Source: Roseofilum halophilum BLCC-M91 (GTDB taxonomy: Bacteria > Cyanobacteriota > Cyanobacteriia > Cyanobacteriales > Desertifilaceae). Taken from it: DNA of 37,354 nt. Each line of letters begins with the position of its first letter. Positions within the stretch are counted from its first letter, which is position 1. This document shows positions 15,824 to 23,889 of this stretch, in pieces. Under the pieces are notes generated by a model. It did no database searches. It saw only the letters and a program-made list of their open reading frames with translations, and was not told the origin of the DNA. The stretch is from positions 1 through 37,354 of the forward strand of contig NZ_JAQPOK010000120.1 in NCBI RefSeq assembly GCF_030068445.1, given 5' to 3'. Position numbers and translations under genes: made by a program.

Positions 15824-17629
15824 ATGACTCAAGCTTCTATCCCCCAACCCACTGTCTCGGATACTGCTCAGGTGGCGATCGCCTATCAAGTCGCCATGCC
15901 CCAACCGAGTAATCACCTCTATGAAGTTACCCTACGCATTTCCGATTGGCAAGCTGGCTACCTTGACCTCCTCTTTCCCGTCTGGAGTCCGGGGTCTTAC
16001 CTTGTCCGGGAATATGCGAAAAATCTCCAAGAATTTAAGGTTAATGACTCAGAAGGAAACCCTTTATTATATCACAAAAAAAGCAAAAGTCATTGGCACA
16101 TTAATACGAAAAATAGTTCAGAAATCCTCGTTTTTTATCGCATCTATGCCAATGAACTCACCGTTCGCACCAGCCATTTAGATGCCTCCCATGGCTACTT
16201 TAACGGAACTTGCCTATTTTTCCAAGTTCTGGGGATGGAACAAAACCCCATTCAAGTAAAAATTATTCTTCCCGATCCCACTTGGAATATTAGCACCGCC
16301 CTGCCTAAAGTTCCAGGGAAAACTACCACCTTTGAAGCGAACACCTTCGATCATCTGGTAGATAGCCCCTTTGAAATTGGAACCCATGACATCTATTACT
16401 TTCAAACCCTAAACAAAAGCCATGAATTAGCCGTTTGGGGACAAGGAAATCTACCGGCTGAAAGAGCCATTAATGATATCGAAAAAATCATTCAAGTTGA
16501 ATCCGAACTCTTTGGCGGACTGCCCTACGATCGCTACCTCTTCATCCTCCATCTCGCTCGCAGTCGGGGCGGACTCGAACACAAAGATTCTTGCTCTTTG
16601 ATTTTTGATCGCTTCAGTTTTCGCGATCGGGAGAAATATGCCTCATTCATGCAACTGGTTGCCCATGAATTTTTCCACCTCTGGAACGTCAAACGCTTGC
16701 GCCCCATCGGCCTAGAAACCTATGACTACACCCAAGAAAATTACACCTCATCTCTTTGGTTTTGCGAAGGGGCAACCTCCTACTATGACATGATTATTCC
16801 CCTGCGAGCCGGAATTTATAATGCTCGCCATCTGTTGAACGAACTGAGCAAAGAAATCACCCGCTATCAAAATACCCCTGGGCGTTGGATTCAACCCCTG
16901 CATGAATCGAGTTTTGATGCTTGGATTAAGCTCTATCGCTCTGATGCCAATAGCCGCAATAATCAAATCTCTTACTACCTCAAGGGCGAGTTGGTGTCCT
17001 TCCTTCTCGATTTAATGATTCGTGCCCACCATCAAAACCGGCGATCGCTCGATGATGTGATGCTACAAATGTGGGAAAAATTTGGCAAAACCGAAACCGG
17101 CTATACCCCCGAACAACTGCAAACCACCATCGAAACCATTGCCCATATTCCCCTAGAAGACTTCTTCCATACCGCCCTAGACACCACCCAAGATCTAGAG
17201 TTTAATGCCTATCTCAAACCCTTTGGTTTGCAGCTCAAATCTGAGATTAAATCCCCCGATGTTCCCCACCTCGGCATCACTGTCAAATCAGAACAGGGCA
17301 AGAATAAGGTTAAATATGTGGAAAGTCATTCCCCTGCCTATAAAATCGGCATTGATGCTGGAGATGAACTCTTAGCCTTAGAGGGGTTGCGCGTCAGCGC
17401 CGAGGATTTGAGCGATCGCTTGAAAGACTACGATCCGGGAGATTCCATTACTCTCACCCTCTTCCATGGCGATCGACTCAAAACTCTAACGGTTACCCTA
17501 GCTGAACCTAAGCCTACATCCTATTACCTGAGTCCCTTGCCCAACCCCTCATCCCTGCAACTGAAAAACTTTGAAGGATGGCTAGGGGTGTCTTTGACAA
17601 CCGTCTTTAGCAACGGGGGCAAAGAGTAA
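15824..17629 (+). CDS. M61 family metallopeptidase with PDZ domain
   Basis: This 601-residue zinc peptidase matches the M61 (glycyl aminopeptidase) family. The N-terminal beta domain has FPVWSPGSYLVREYAKNL. The zinc site HEFFH is at 281-285 (VAHEFFHLWNVKRLRP), with the third ligand Glu in WFCEGATSYYD. A PDZ domain lies at about 480-565 (LGITVKSEQG ... GDELLALEGLRV). No signal peptide is visible, so it should be cytoplasmic. It lies 56 bases after the Crp-like gene, and a dispersed repeat follows it. Confidence 0.93.
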   Translation: MTQASIPQPTVSDTAQVAIAYQVAMPQPSNHLYEVTLRISDWQAGYLDLLFPVWSPGSYLVREYAKNLQEFKVNDSEGNPLLYHKKSKSHWHINTKNSSEILVFYRIYANELTVRTSHLDASHGYFNGTCLFFQVLGMEQNPIQVKIILPDPTWNISTALPKVPGKTTTFEANTFDHLVDSPFEIGTHDIYYFQTLNKSHELAVWGQGNLPAERAINDIEKIIQVESELFGGLPYDRYLFILHLARSRGGLEHKDSCSLIFDRFSFRDREKYASFMQLVAHEFFHLWNVKRLRPIGLETYDYTQENYTSSLWFCEGATSYYDMIIPLRAGIYNARHLLNELSKEITRYQNTPGRWIQPLHESSFDAWIKLYRSDANSRNNQISYYLKGELVSFLLDLMIRAHHQNRRSLDDVMLQMWEKFGKTETGYTPEQLQTTIETIAHIPLEDFFHTALDTTQDLEFNAYLKPFGLQLKSEIKSPDVPHLGITVKSEQGKNKVKYVESHSPAYKIGIDAGDELLALEGLRVSAEDLSDRLKDYDPGDSITLTLFHGDRLKTLTVTLAEPKPTSYYLSPLPNPSSLQLKNFEGWLGVSLTTVFSNGGKE

Positions 17630-17637
17630 GGAGGCAA

Positions 17638-17735
17638 TATAATATCAAATCCGGTTTCCGCAAGCGGACATGAAAATGGGTTAACAAGGGGGCAAGATGC
17701 CCGCAATCCTAAAACCTTTAATATTAAGGAGTGGG
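17638..17735. repeat. Dispersed element of about 95 bp (copy 1)
   Basis: The element runs from AATATCAAATCCGGTTTCC, through the hairpins CCGCAAGCGG and GGGCAAGATGCCCGC, to AAAACCTTTAATATTA. The ends form an imperfect inverted repeat (TAATAT/ATATTA and GGTTT/AAACC), as in a MITE. Related copies lie at 31018-31135 and 32428-32512, and a degenerate one at about 18697. Confidence 0.65.
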
Positions 17736-17796
17736 AGCGTCTGGCTCCCTAGCTCCTTATCTCCTACGCCCTACTCTTTCCCTACTCTATGCCAAC

Positions 17797-18687
17797 ATGG
17801 ATTTACTGCGATCGCTTCCCATTGGTCTCTATCTCGAAAACCCGACTACCTGGTTACATCAGCTCGATCCCAGAGTCAAACTGATCTGGTTAATCAGTTT
17901 TCTGGCGATCCCCGTCCTCGCAAGTACCCCCTTCCGTCTGATCCTGGTGGGTTTTCTGATCGCCATTACCCTCACCACGACGATCCCCCTGCGGGTGCTA
18001 AAGCAACAATTGGGATGGTTGTTGATGCTGGGGAGTCTGATTGTTTTAATCACTATTGTTGCTCCCGATGGGTTAACCGTTGTCCATCAACCCCGGTTAC
18101 CGGTTGTGGAGGATACTTTAGCGCAACCGACATCCTATCGCTATACCTTGCTCACTCTTAATCTGGGATTTAGTCAGTTAACGATCACTCGGTTATCTTT
18201 GGATCTGGGATTGCGCTTAGGTACTTTGATCTTTACTGTTATTTATAGCACGGGTCTTTTTTTGCTCACTACGGCCCCCGAAGAGGTGACGGCTGCCCTG
18301 GAAACCTGGATGTCTCCCTTGAAACGGTGGGGAGTTCCGGTAACGGAAATCACTCTAACTTTGACGCTCTCCCTACGGTTTATCGCTTTAGTCCTAGAAG
18401 AGGTGCAAAATTTAATTCGCTCTATTAATACCCGCGCTATTAATTGGAAGAAGTTGGGCTTAAAGCGATCGTCCCAAGTCTGGTTACTGGTGGTGGAGCG
18501 ACTGCTGGAAAATTTGCTGCTCAGAGCGGCTCAAATTGCCAGCGCGATGGAGGTTAGAGGCTTTACCCAACCGAATCAGCATAAGGTGGAATGGTATCAG
18601 TTTCAATGGCGGCGATCGGATGGAGTGGCTTTGATCGCTTTAGTGGGGTTGTGGTGCGTTCGTGTAGTATGGGGGCAAATGAGTTAA
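17797..18687 (+). CDS. Energy-coupling factor transporter T protein (CbiQ/EcfT family)
   Basis: This 296-residue membrane protein is the transmembrane coupling subunit of an ECF-type vitamin or metal importer. It has LDPRVKLIW at the start, four or five hydrophobic helices, and the cytoplasmic coupling helices with SLRFIALVLEE and the family signature AMEVRGF (about 250). The open frame extends 22 codons upstream into repeat sequence, but ATG 17797 gives the usual N terminus (MDLLRSLPIG). No ATPase or S component is nearby, which is common for the shared T subunit. Confidence 0.88.
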   Translation: MDLLRSLPIGLYLENPTTWLHQLDPRVKLIWLISFLAIPVLASTPFRLILVGFLIAITLTTTIPLRVLKQQLGWLLMLGSLIVLITIVAPDGLTVVHQPRLPVVEDTLAQPTSYRYTLLTLNLGFSQLTITRLSLDLGLRLGTLIFTVIYSTGLFLLTTAPEEVTAALETWMSPLKRWGVPVTEITLTLTLSLRFIALVLEEVQNLIRSINTRAINWKKLGLKRSSQVWLLVVERLLENLLLRAAQIASAMEVRGFTQPNQHKVEWYQFQWRRSDGVALIALVGLWCVRVVWGQMS

Positions 18688-19216
18688 GGAGTCATGTAAT
18701 ATCCAATCTGCTTGTTTCGGACTGCCTCCGACATGAACCTGTCCGCGAAGCGGAAATACCCTAATTAAAAACCTAAATTAAAAACCTAGGGAGCAAGATG
18801 CTCCCACTCCAGTAAGATCAACCGATTGAGGGAGTGCGGACAAGATGCCCGCAAGTTTAAACCATTTACCGGATTTGATCGAAGAACCGGGTTTTCTTCC
18901 ATTCTCTCTTGCTAGCTTGCCTCTACACAAGTGGCCATCTTTTGGTAGAGTAAGGTAGACTTGCACAAAACAATAGATTATGGAATTTGAATACCCATCA
19001 AACTCCATAAGCGTTGAGTCACCCATGGAATCTTAAGCGGTTCGCAAGGGTAAGGTCGATTTTAGGTGAAACGGATTGAGGCAGTCATTATTGGGTCAAG
19101 TCGGACTTCTTCATTTCAGTTCCTGTTCCCAGGATGCCAAAAAATTCCTCTCCTGTTGTTCAATGCGAACAGTTTGAGCCGTTATCCCCAACTTTTTCAT
19201 CCCAGTGTTAATGTGA
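18688..19216. other. Repeat-rich intergenic region upstream of pipX
   Basis: Bases 18697-18870 hold degenerate dispersed repeats, including GCGAAGCGGAAA, GGGAGCAAGATGCTCCC and a GCAAGATGCCCGC unit. AAGAACCGGGTTTTCTT at about 18883 is another common palindromic type. Bases 18900-19216 are unique sequence with no gene I would defend; the 66-codon frame at 19066 has no ribosome site or protein-like character. The pipX promoter must lie here. Confidence 0.5.
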
Positions 19217-19486
19217 ATGTCTGGCGAAACTTATCTGAGTCATCCTACATTTGGTTTGTTGTTTAGGGTTTGCGTGATCGAGGATCGCAAAGAACTCTTT
19301 ACTACCCTATATGCCCAACGGTTATTTTTTGTGGTCATTACTAGCCCCCAGGGACTTCAGTTTGAGTCGGTAACACGAGGAGAAGCTCGGATTATGTTAG
19401 AAAATCGCCTGCGATCGCTGCGGCGCGAAGGTAAGCTCTCCTTGTATGATGAGTTAATGGCGGTTCATAAGCGAACGTTCCAATGA
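19217..19486 (+). CDS. pipX: PII-interacting protein PipX
   Basis: PipX is the small cyanobacterial co-activator that shuttles between the nitrogen regulator NtcA and the PII protein. At 89 residues it has the exact family length. It carries ETYLSHPTFGLLFRVC (Tudor-like domain), the ELFTTLYAQRLFF segment, and the two C-terminal helices with ARIMLENRLRSLRREGK. Its stop overlaps the start of the next gene by four bases (ATGA), the known pipX-pipY arrangement. Confidence 0.95.
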   Translation: MSGETYLSHPTFGLLFRVCVIEDRKELFTTLYAQRLFFVVITSPQGLQFESVTRGEARIMLENRLRSLRREGKLSLYDELMAVHKRTFQ

Positions 19487-20166
19487 CTGATTTACAGAAC
19501 TCCCTGGCGGATCGAATTAATCAAATTCGCTCAACGCTTCCTGATCGCGTGCATCTGATCGCGGTGAGCAAAATGGTCGAGAGCGATCGCATTCGGGAAG
19601 CTTACAAAGCAGGAATCCGGGATTTTGGCGAAAGTCGTATCCCAGAGAGTCTCGATAAGCAAGAAGAACTCAAGGACTTAACGGATATAACCTGGCACTT
19701 CATTGGCCATTTACAACGTAACAAGGCGAAAAAGGCGATCGCTAACTTTCAATGGATTCATTCGGTAGACTCTCTGAAACTAGCCCAACAGCTCAATGAG
19801 TTGGCCCAAAACTTAGAGACGAAGCCGAAAATCTGTCTCCAAGTCAAAATAGCCCCCGATCCGCAAAAATTTGGCTGGAGTGTGCCGGAACTGCTCAATG
19901 ACTTACCGGTACTCGATCGCTGCGATCGCTTGGATATTCAAGGCTTGATGTGTATTCCGCCCTTGGGATTAAATCCAGACCAGACTTATGAAATTTTCCG
20001 ACAAACCGCAGAATTAGCTGATAAAATTAAACAGCAAGATTGGTCAAATCTTCAAATGCACCACCTATCCATGGGTATGTCTGCGGATTATTCCCTGGCT
20101 ATCCAAGCAGGAGCGACCCTGATCCGTCTGGGAACGACTCTCTTTGGGCAACGACCCTATCCCTAA
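19483..20166 (+). CDS. pipY: YggS/PLPBP-family PLP homeostasis protein (PipY)
   Basis: This 227-residue protein binds pyridoxal phosphate and buffers PLP levels. The PLP lysine is in LIAVSKMVE near residue 29. FGESRIPE, TWHFIGHLQRNKAK and the phosphate-binding LSMGMSADYSLAIQAGAT.IRLG segment follow. It is coupled to pipX by a four-base overlap, as in other cyanobacteria. Confidence 0.95.
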   Translation: MTDLQNSLADRINQIRSTLPDRVHLIAVSKMVESDRIREAYKAGIRDFGESRIPESLDKQEELKDLTDITWHFIGHLQRNKAKKAIANFQWIHSVDSLKLAQQLNELAQNLETKPKICLQVKIAPDPQKFGWSVPELLNDLPVLDRCDRLDIQGLMCIPPLGLNPDQTYEIFRQTAELADKIKQQDWSNLQMHHLSMGMSADYSLAIQAGATLIRLGTTLFGQRPYP

Positions 20167-20515
20167 ACCCTATCCCTAAAAGGTCTCCCATTCTGTACCC
20201 GATAGATTAGGCCCCTCAAAACCCATTGTCAGTATTTCCTCATGAACAGTCCCCTAAGTGTTGAAAGTGCTATCGGCTCTCTGTTCGATGGGACTGCCGA
20301 TAGGGGAATAGGGAGCGCAGCTCAGGGTTTAATGGTTCTCAGGCAGACTCTAGGGAGCGATCGCCCTCTGTGGAAAAGTCAGCCCCTTTTGTGGAAAGCT
20401 GTTGACTCTAGCGATCAATTTACAATTGATGCAAGAAAAAGGAAGCTTTCTTGCTAGACTGCATGGTGGGTCATTATGAAGATCTCAGTACCAGGCTAAG
20501 GAGGTTTGATAAACC
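20167..20515. other. Intergenic region upstream of sepF
   Basis: CTATCGGC (20270-20277) and GCCGATAG (20296-20303) form an 8-bp stem. TCAATT-TAC-AATTGA near 20415 is a small palindrome that could be an operator. A 71-codon frame at 20242 crosses the hairpin and looks random, so I do not call it a gene. AAGGAGG at 20499-20505 is the ribosome site of sepF. Confidence 0.45.
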
Positions 20516-21106
20516 ATGAATGTATTTTCCAAACTTAGAGACTTTGTAGGTCTGAATGAGCCTGTATATGATTACGGGTATGATGATGAGTTAGATGCTC
20601 AAGAATATCAGAACATCTATAAAGAAGAGAATCCCCAACCCGAAGTCGAGGAAGTACCTCAACCGAGAAGACGGTTGCGGGAACGCCCAGAAATGGGCAT
20701 CGATCCATCAACACCAGGAGCAGCACCGATGAACAATGTGATTGGGATGCCTGGAGCAGCCAATTCTATGTCCGAAGTGGTGGTTATGGAACCCCGCTCA
20801 TTTGAAGAAATGCCCCAGGCGATCCAAGCTTTGCGGGAGCGAAAATCAGTGGTCTTGAATTTGACGATGATGGACCCGGATCAGGCCCAACGTGCCGTGG
20901 ATTTCGTGGCTGGAGGAACCTATGCGATCGATGGTCACCAGGAACGAATTGGTGAGAGTATCTTCCTGTTCACACCGAGCTGTGTGAGTGTGAAAACTCA
21001 GATTGGTGGCAGTCAAAATAATCCCCAGTCTCAAGTCCGTCCGGTTCGTCCCACTGGATCTTCTCCTGCTCCAAGTTGGACGGAAAACCCCGCTCAAATG
21101 GCCTAG
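20516..21106 (+). CDS. sepF: Cell division protein SepF
   Basis: SepF tethers FtsZ filaments to the membrane. The 196-residue protein begins [13 protein letters not shown], the amphipathic membrane-binding helix. An acidic, Pro-rich linker follows (about 20-75), then the globular SepF domain (about 85-165) with [49 protein letters not shown] and [10 protein letters not shown] strong AAGGAGG with suitable spacing supports the start. It sits between pipY and proC, a frequent cyanobacterial gene order. Confidence 0.95.
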   Translation: MNVFSKLRDFVGLNEPVYDYGYDDELDAQEYQNIYKEENPQPEVEEVPQPRRRLRERPEMGIDPSTPGAAPMNNVIGMPGAANSMSEVVVMEPRSFEEMPQAIQALRERKSVVLNLTMMDPDQAQRAVDFVAGGTYAIDGHQERIGESIFLFTPSCVSVKTQIGGSQNNPQSQVRPVRPTGSSPAPSWTENPAQMA

Positions 21107-21237
21107 GAGTAAGAGTCCAAGGCTGTCTTTATGAGGTAGGTTGGGGGCAAGCATTCGTGCAGTAAACCTAAACCTACTCTTTTTCTTTTTTAAAAGGGAA
21201 TAGGGAACAGGCAATCGGTCATAGGTGATTAGGAATT

Positions 21238-22035
21238 ATGGTGCAACTGGGTATAATTGGCGGCGGGGTAATGGCAGAAGCGATTTTATCCCGGATTCTA
21301 GCGGAAAATATTTATTCTGGAAGTCAGGTACGGGTGAGCGAACCCAGGTCGGAGCGCCGTCAGGAGTTGGTGGATCGCTATGGTGTCGAGGTTACGGGGA
21401 ATAACCGGGACGTAGCCGAAGCAACGGAGATGGTGTTGCTGGCGATTAAACCCCAAGTGTTTGGCAAAATTGCTACGGAGTTGTCCGGGGTGAGATTGCC
21501 GTTGCTGGTGTCGATTTTGGCTGGAGTTCCCATCAGTAAGCTGGAAGCAGGGTTTCCGGATCGGGGTGTCATTCGCGTCATGCCCAATGCTCCGGCAATC
21601 GTAGGCGCGGGAATGAGTGCGATCGCCTCCGGTTCCCATACGACTCCCGCTCAGTTAGAACAGGCCAAAACTCTATTATCGGCAGTGGGAGAGGTGGTGG
21701 AAGTGCCGGAAACCCTGATGGATGCAGTGACAGGAGTTTCCGGTTCCGGGCCGGCATTTGTGGCCTTGACGATTGAGGCCTTATCTGATGGTGGGGTAGC
21801 GGCAGGACTGCCGAGGGCGATCGCCACTCAACTAGCAGTACAAACAGTTTTGGGAACAGCACAGATGATCCAAGAAACCGGTTTACATCCCGGAGAACTC
21901 AAGGATAGAGTCACCAGTCCCGGAGGAACCACGATCGCCGGAGTGCGACAACTGGAATTAGGCGGCCTGCGATCGGCTTTAATGGAAGCCGTTTTAGCAG
22001 CCTACGAGCGTTCCCAAGACTTGGGACGGGGGTAA
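21238..22035 (+). CDS. proC: Pyrroline-5-carboxylate reductase ProC
   Basis: ProC carries out the last step of proline synthesis, reducing pyrroline-5-carboxylate with NAD(P)H. The 265-residue protein has the Rossmann motif GIIGGGVMAEAIL, VLLAIKPQVF, IRVMPNAPAIVGAG, and the C-terminal signature GSGPAFVALTIEAL ... VTSPGGTTIAGV. The length is standard. It lies 131 bases after sepF. Confidence 0.96.
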   Translation: MVQLGIIGGGVMAEAILSRILAENIYSGSQVRVSEPRSERRQELVDRYGVEVTGNNRDVAEATEMVLLAIKPQVFGKIATELSGVRLPLLVSILAGVPISKLEAGFPDRGVIRVMPNAPAIVGAGMSAIASGSHTTPAQLEQAKTLLSAVGEVVEVPETLMDAVTGVSGSGPAFVALTIEALSDGGVAAGLPRAIATQLAVQTVLGTAQMIQETGLHPGELKDRVTSPGGTTIAGVRQLELGGLRSALMEAVLAAYERSQDLGRG

Positions 22036-22077
22036 TAGGTAATGGGTAATAGCAATACCTTAAGCGCTGCATGATGC

Positions 22078-22106
22078 CTGAAAGCTTTTCTGTGTAAGGC
22101 TTTCAG
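22078..22106 (+). terminator. Hairpin after proC, possible terminator
   Basis: CTGAAAGC (22078-22085) pairs with GCTTTCAG (22099-22106). Only TAAAATAAG follows, so the T tract is missing on the plus strand; termination is uncertain. Confidence 0.35.
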
Positions 22107-22147
22107 TAAAATAAGAAATGACAGACAAAAATTTTCTGCCATAACCC

Positions 22148-22176
22148 TTGACAAGCTTGTAGTATGTTTGTAGTAT
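22148..22176 (+). promoter_or_regulatory. Strong sigma-70-type promoter
   Basis: TTGACA (22148-22153), a 17-base spacer and TAGTAT (22171-22176) make the best consensus promoter in the window. Transcription would begin near 22184, leaving a leader of about 300 bases before the gene at 22492. Confidence 0.65.
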
Positions 22177-22292
22177 AGAAGATGTAGAGGGCAAGGAAGT
22201 TAGAGATACTTCTGAGAAGTATTTCACCCGAACCCTTACAGTTGAACCTCGAAAACTGAATAACCAGAACATTTCTTTAAGGGTTTGTTAAT

Positions 22293-22414
22293 GACTGTTT
22301 AGGAGTCAAAAACAGTGTTCCTATTATATCAGCGACTGTCAAAAACAGTCAAGACCGATCCAGCAAACGAGTCAAACTCTCAGGATCGAGAACGCAAACC
22401 ATCCGAGGGTTTGC
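22293..22414 (+). promoter_or_regulatory. Structured 5' leader with three hairpins
   Basis: ACTGTTT/AAACAGT (22294-22316), GACTGT/ACAGTC (22334-22350) and GCAAACC/GGTTTGC (22394-22414) form three hairpins in the untranslated region before the gene at 22492. The first two share stem sequence and a GTCAA element in their loops. This could be a cis-regulatory leader or a separate small RNA. I recognise no known riboswitch. Confidence 0.45.
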
Positions 22415-22470
22415 CAAACAAAACTCAACTGACATCCATCTATTTTTTAGAACATCGATTTCTTTTGTAA

Positions 22471-22692
<222 letters not shown>

Positions 22693-22886
22693 AATTCCCT
22701 CTCCCTTTCATGTCCGCTTTGCGGAAAATCCCTCTCCCACTGCTCTGCGGAGTGCGTAGCCTGTCCGCAGGACAAACGTCTCGCTCGGTACAGAAAAGTA
22801 GCGAGCAAGAGAGAAAGGTAGCGAGCAAGATGCTCGCACTCCACTTGAGGACGATCTACTCCCAAAAATAACCAGAGAGGTGAACC
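22693..22886. repeat. Intergenic cluster of dispersed hairpin repeats
   Basis: The stretch contains the repeat CATGTCCGCTTTGCGGAAAA (22717-22736, inverted relative to 8009), a CTGTCCGCAGGACA palindrome, and two GTAGCGAGCAAGA units, the second continuing to ATGCTCGC. No coding capacity is apparent. Confidence 0.6.
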
Positions 22887-23123
22887 ATGAAAGCACCAAA
22901 CTGTAATCAAATTTGTCCTTGGGTTCGCAACACCCAAAACCTCGATCATTACATTTGCCTCAAGTGCGGTCAGGAGCGTTTTTTGAACGAAATCAAATCG
23001 AACCAACCCCCATTAGGGTTACTGGTTCTGATGTTAATGGCCATTATTTTCACGGTCTTTGTTCAAGACGGGGAAACCCCCGAACAACCCGCACCCCAAC
23101 TGGACGCACTCAGCACCCCTTAA
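22887..23123 (+). CDS. Small single-span membrane protein with a Cys-ribbon-like N terminus
   Basis: The 78-residue protein has three or four Cys arranged as C..IC.W and C.KC in the first 27 residues, which could bind zinc. One membrane helix follows (about 43-60, LGLLVLMLMAIIFTVFV), then a short Pro-rich tail. I do not recognise the family. AGAGAGGTG lies just before the ATG. It is the last protein gene before the tRNA-like RNA cluster. Confidence 0.6.
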   Translation: MKAPNCNQICPWVRNTQNLDHYICLKCGQERFLNEIKSNQPPLGLLVLMLMAIIFTVFVQDGETPEQPAPQLDALSTP

Positions 23124-23210
23124 CCTTCAACTATCGTAGTTGTCAAAAATCAGAAAAGTCCCCCTTTTTAAGGGAGATTTTCCGCAAGCGGACATGAAAG
23201 GGGGATCATA

Positions 23211-23361
23211 CTGTACCGTATCCTAACGGGTTCAGCATACATAAATGGTGTCTCTTAAAAAGACGATGTGGGTTCGATTCCCACCATCCGCCCTTCATCT
23301 TGGCGGATGTGGCTCAATGGTAGAGCAACAACATATTGCTGAATTGACTTGTACGGTACAG
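23211..23361 (+). ncRNA. Y RNA-like unit 1 with a circularly permuted tRNA-like module
   Basis: The outer stem CTGTACCGTA (23211-23220) pairs perfectly with TACGGTACAG (23352-23361). The conserved internal loop follows: TCCTAAC on the 5' side and ACTTG (23347-23351) on the 3' side. The inner stem is TTCAGCA (23231-23237) with TGCTGAA (23337-23343). Inside, the tRNA parts come in permuted order. First is an anticodon-like arm (23249-23265, loop CTTAAAA), then a T arm GTGGG-TTCGATT-CCCAC (23268-23284) and CATCCGC (23285-23291). After an 11-base loop come GCGGATG (23303-23309) and a D arm GCTC-AATGGTA-GAGC (23312-23326). GCGGATG and CATCCGC form a perfect 7-bp acceptor stem. The loop resembles the Ro60-binding region of Y RNAs (5' UCCGA, 3' ACUUG), and known bacterial YrlA RNAs mimic tRNA, hence the call. 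Confidence 0.7.
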
Positions 23362-23376
23362 CCTTAAGGAATAGAT

Positions 23377-23510
23377 TCACACCGCGCCCTAACTCAAAAA
23401 GCTTACATATTAGCTCATTGGTAGAGCATTCGGCTGTTAACCGACTGGTAGCAGGTTCAAATCCTGTATATGTGTTCAAACACAATGCTTTTTTGACTTG
23501 CGCGGTGTGA
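23377..23510 (+). ncRNA. Y RNA-like unit 2 carrying a tRNA-Asn-derived module
   Basis: TCACACCGCG (23377-23386) pairs perfectly with CGCGGTGTGA (23501-23510). The internal loop is CCCTAAC (23387-23393) opposite ACTTG (23496-23500). The inner stem TCAAAAAGC (23394-23402) pairs with GCTTTTTTGA (23487-23496), allowing one bulged base. The enclosed module is a near-complete cloverleaf (23404-23474) in normal order. It starts 15 bases after unit 1 ends, so the two may be one transcript cut apart or two adjacent genes. Confidence 0.7.
23404..23474 (+). tRNA. tRNA-Asn(GTT)-like module inside Y RNA-like unit 2
   Basis: All four arms can be drawn. The acceptor is TACATAT/ATATGTG (one G-T pair). The D arm is GCTC-ATTGGTA-GAGC, and the anticodon loop is CTGTTAA on TTCGG/CCGAC with one mismatch. 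The variable region has five bases, and the T arm is GCAGG-TTCAAAT-CCTGT. The body is clearly tRNA-Asn-like. However, the acceptor is AT-rich, there is no CCA, and the module is clamped inside a longer stem, so I doubt that it is charged. A tRNA gene finder will probably report it. Confidence 0.5.
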
Positions 23511-23670
23511 CCTTTATTCCTACCCCTTTTATCGGGTTACAAAATACAAACTTTACCGATTAGGCGTAGGGTGGGCACTGCCAGCCCTACCAAATACTTC
23601 TCTCATCGATCAATCTTTCAATCTAGCTTTTCTGACCGGTTGAATCAATCTTTCTGGGTTCTGTAATAAA

Positions 23671-23800
23671 GTCATTTCGCGCCCTAACTCATCAAGCTTA
23701 CATACTCGCCAAATGGAAAAGGCACTTGATTTAGGCTCAAGCACATGCGGGTTCAAATCCCGTGTATGACCAACAGCTTTTTGGACTTGCGCGAAATGAC
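23671..23800 (+). ncRNA. Y RNA-like unit 3 carrying a tRNA-like module
   Basis: GTCATTTCGCG (23671-23681) pairs perfectly over 11 bp with CGCGAAATGAC (23790-23800). CCCTAAC (23682-23688) faces ACTTG (23785-23789) as in the other units, and AAGC/GCTT forms a short inner stem. A run CTTTTTTT follows the outer stem, so the stem plus T tract should also act as an intrinsic terminator that sets the 3' end. The enclosed cloverleaf is described separately. The 160-base gap before this unit contains another small repeat, GTAGGGTGGGCACTGCC (from 23566), also found at 27721. Confidence 0.7.
23699..23770 (+). tRNA. tRNA-like module inside Y RNA-like unit 3, anticodon position TAG
   Basis: The D arm GCC-AAATGGAAAA-GGC looks Gln-like. 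The anticodon arm CTTGA-TTTAGGC-TCAAG reads TAG, which would be Leu. The variable region has only five bases, against the long arm of real tRNA-Leu. The T arm is GCGGG-TTCAAAT-CCCGT. The acceptor TACATAC pairs with GTATG for five base pairs, and the outer two positions mismatch. The mixed identity and frayed acceptor argue against a working tRNA. Confidence 0.4.
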
Positions 23801-23849
23801 CTTTTTTTCTTAACTCTATGATTGAATGAGAATCATGTCCCCAAAATAA

Positions 23850-23884
23850 TTGTTAATTGTTAATTGTTAATTGTTAATTGTTAA
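23850..23884. repeat. Heptanucleotide tandem repeat (STRR), TTGTTAA x5
   Basis: Five exact copies of TTGTTAA end six bases before the outer stem of Y RNA-like unit 4. The AT-rich repeat may influence that unit's promoter. Confidence 0.9.
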
Positions 23885-23889
23885 TTACA

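Noticed and set aside
20242-20457. 71-codon frame upstream of sepF
   Set aside because: It runs across a hairpin and a HIP1 site, has no ribosome site and shows no recognisable pattern.
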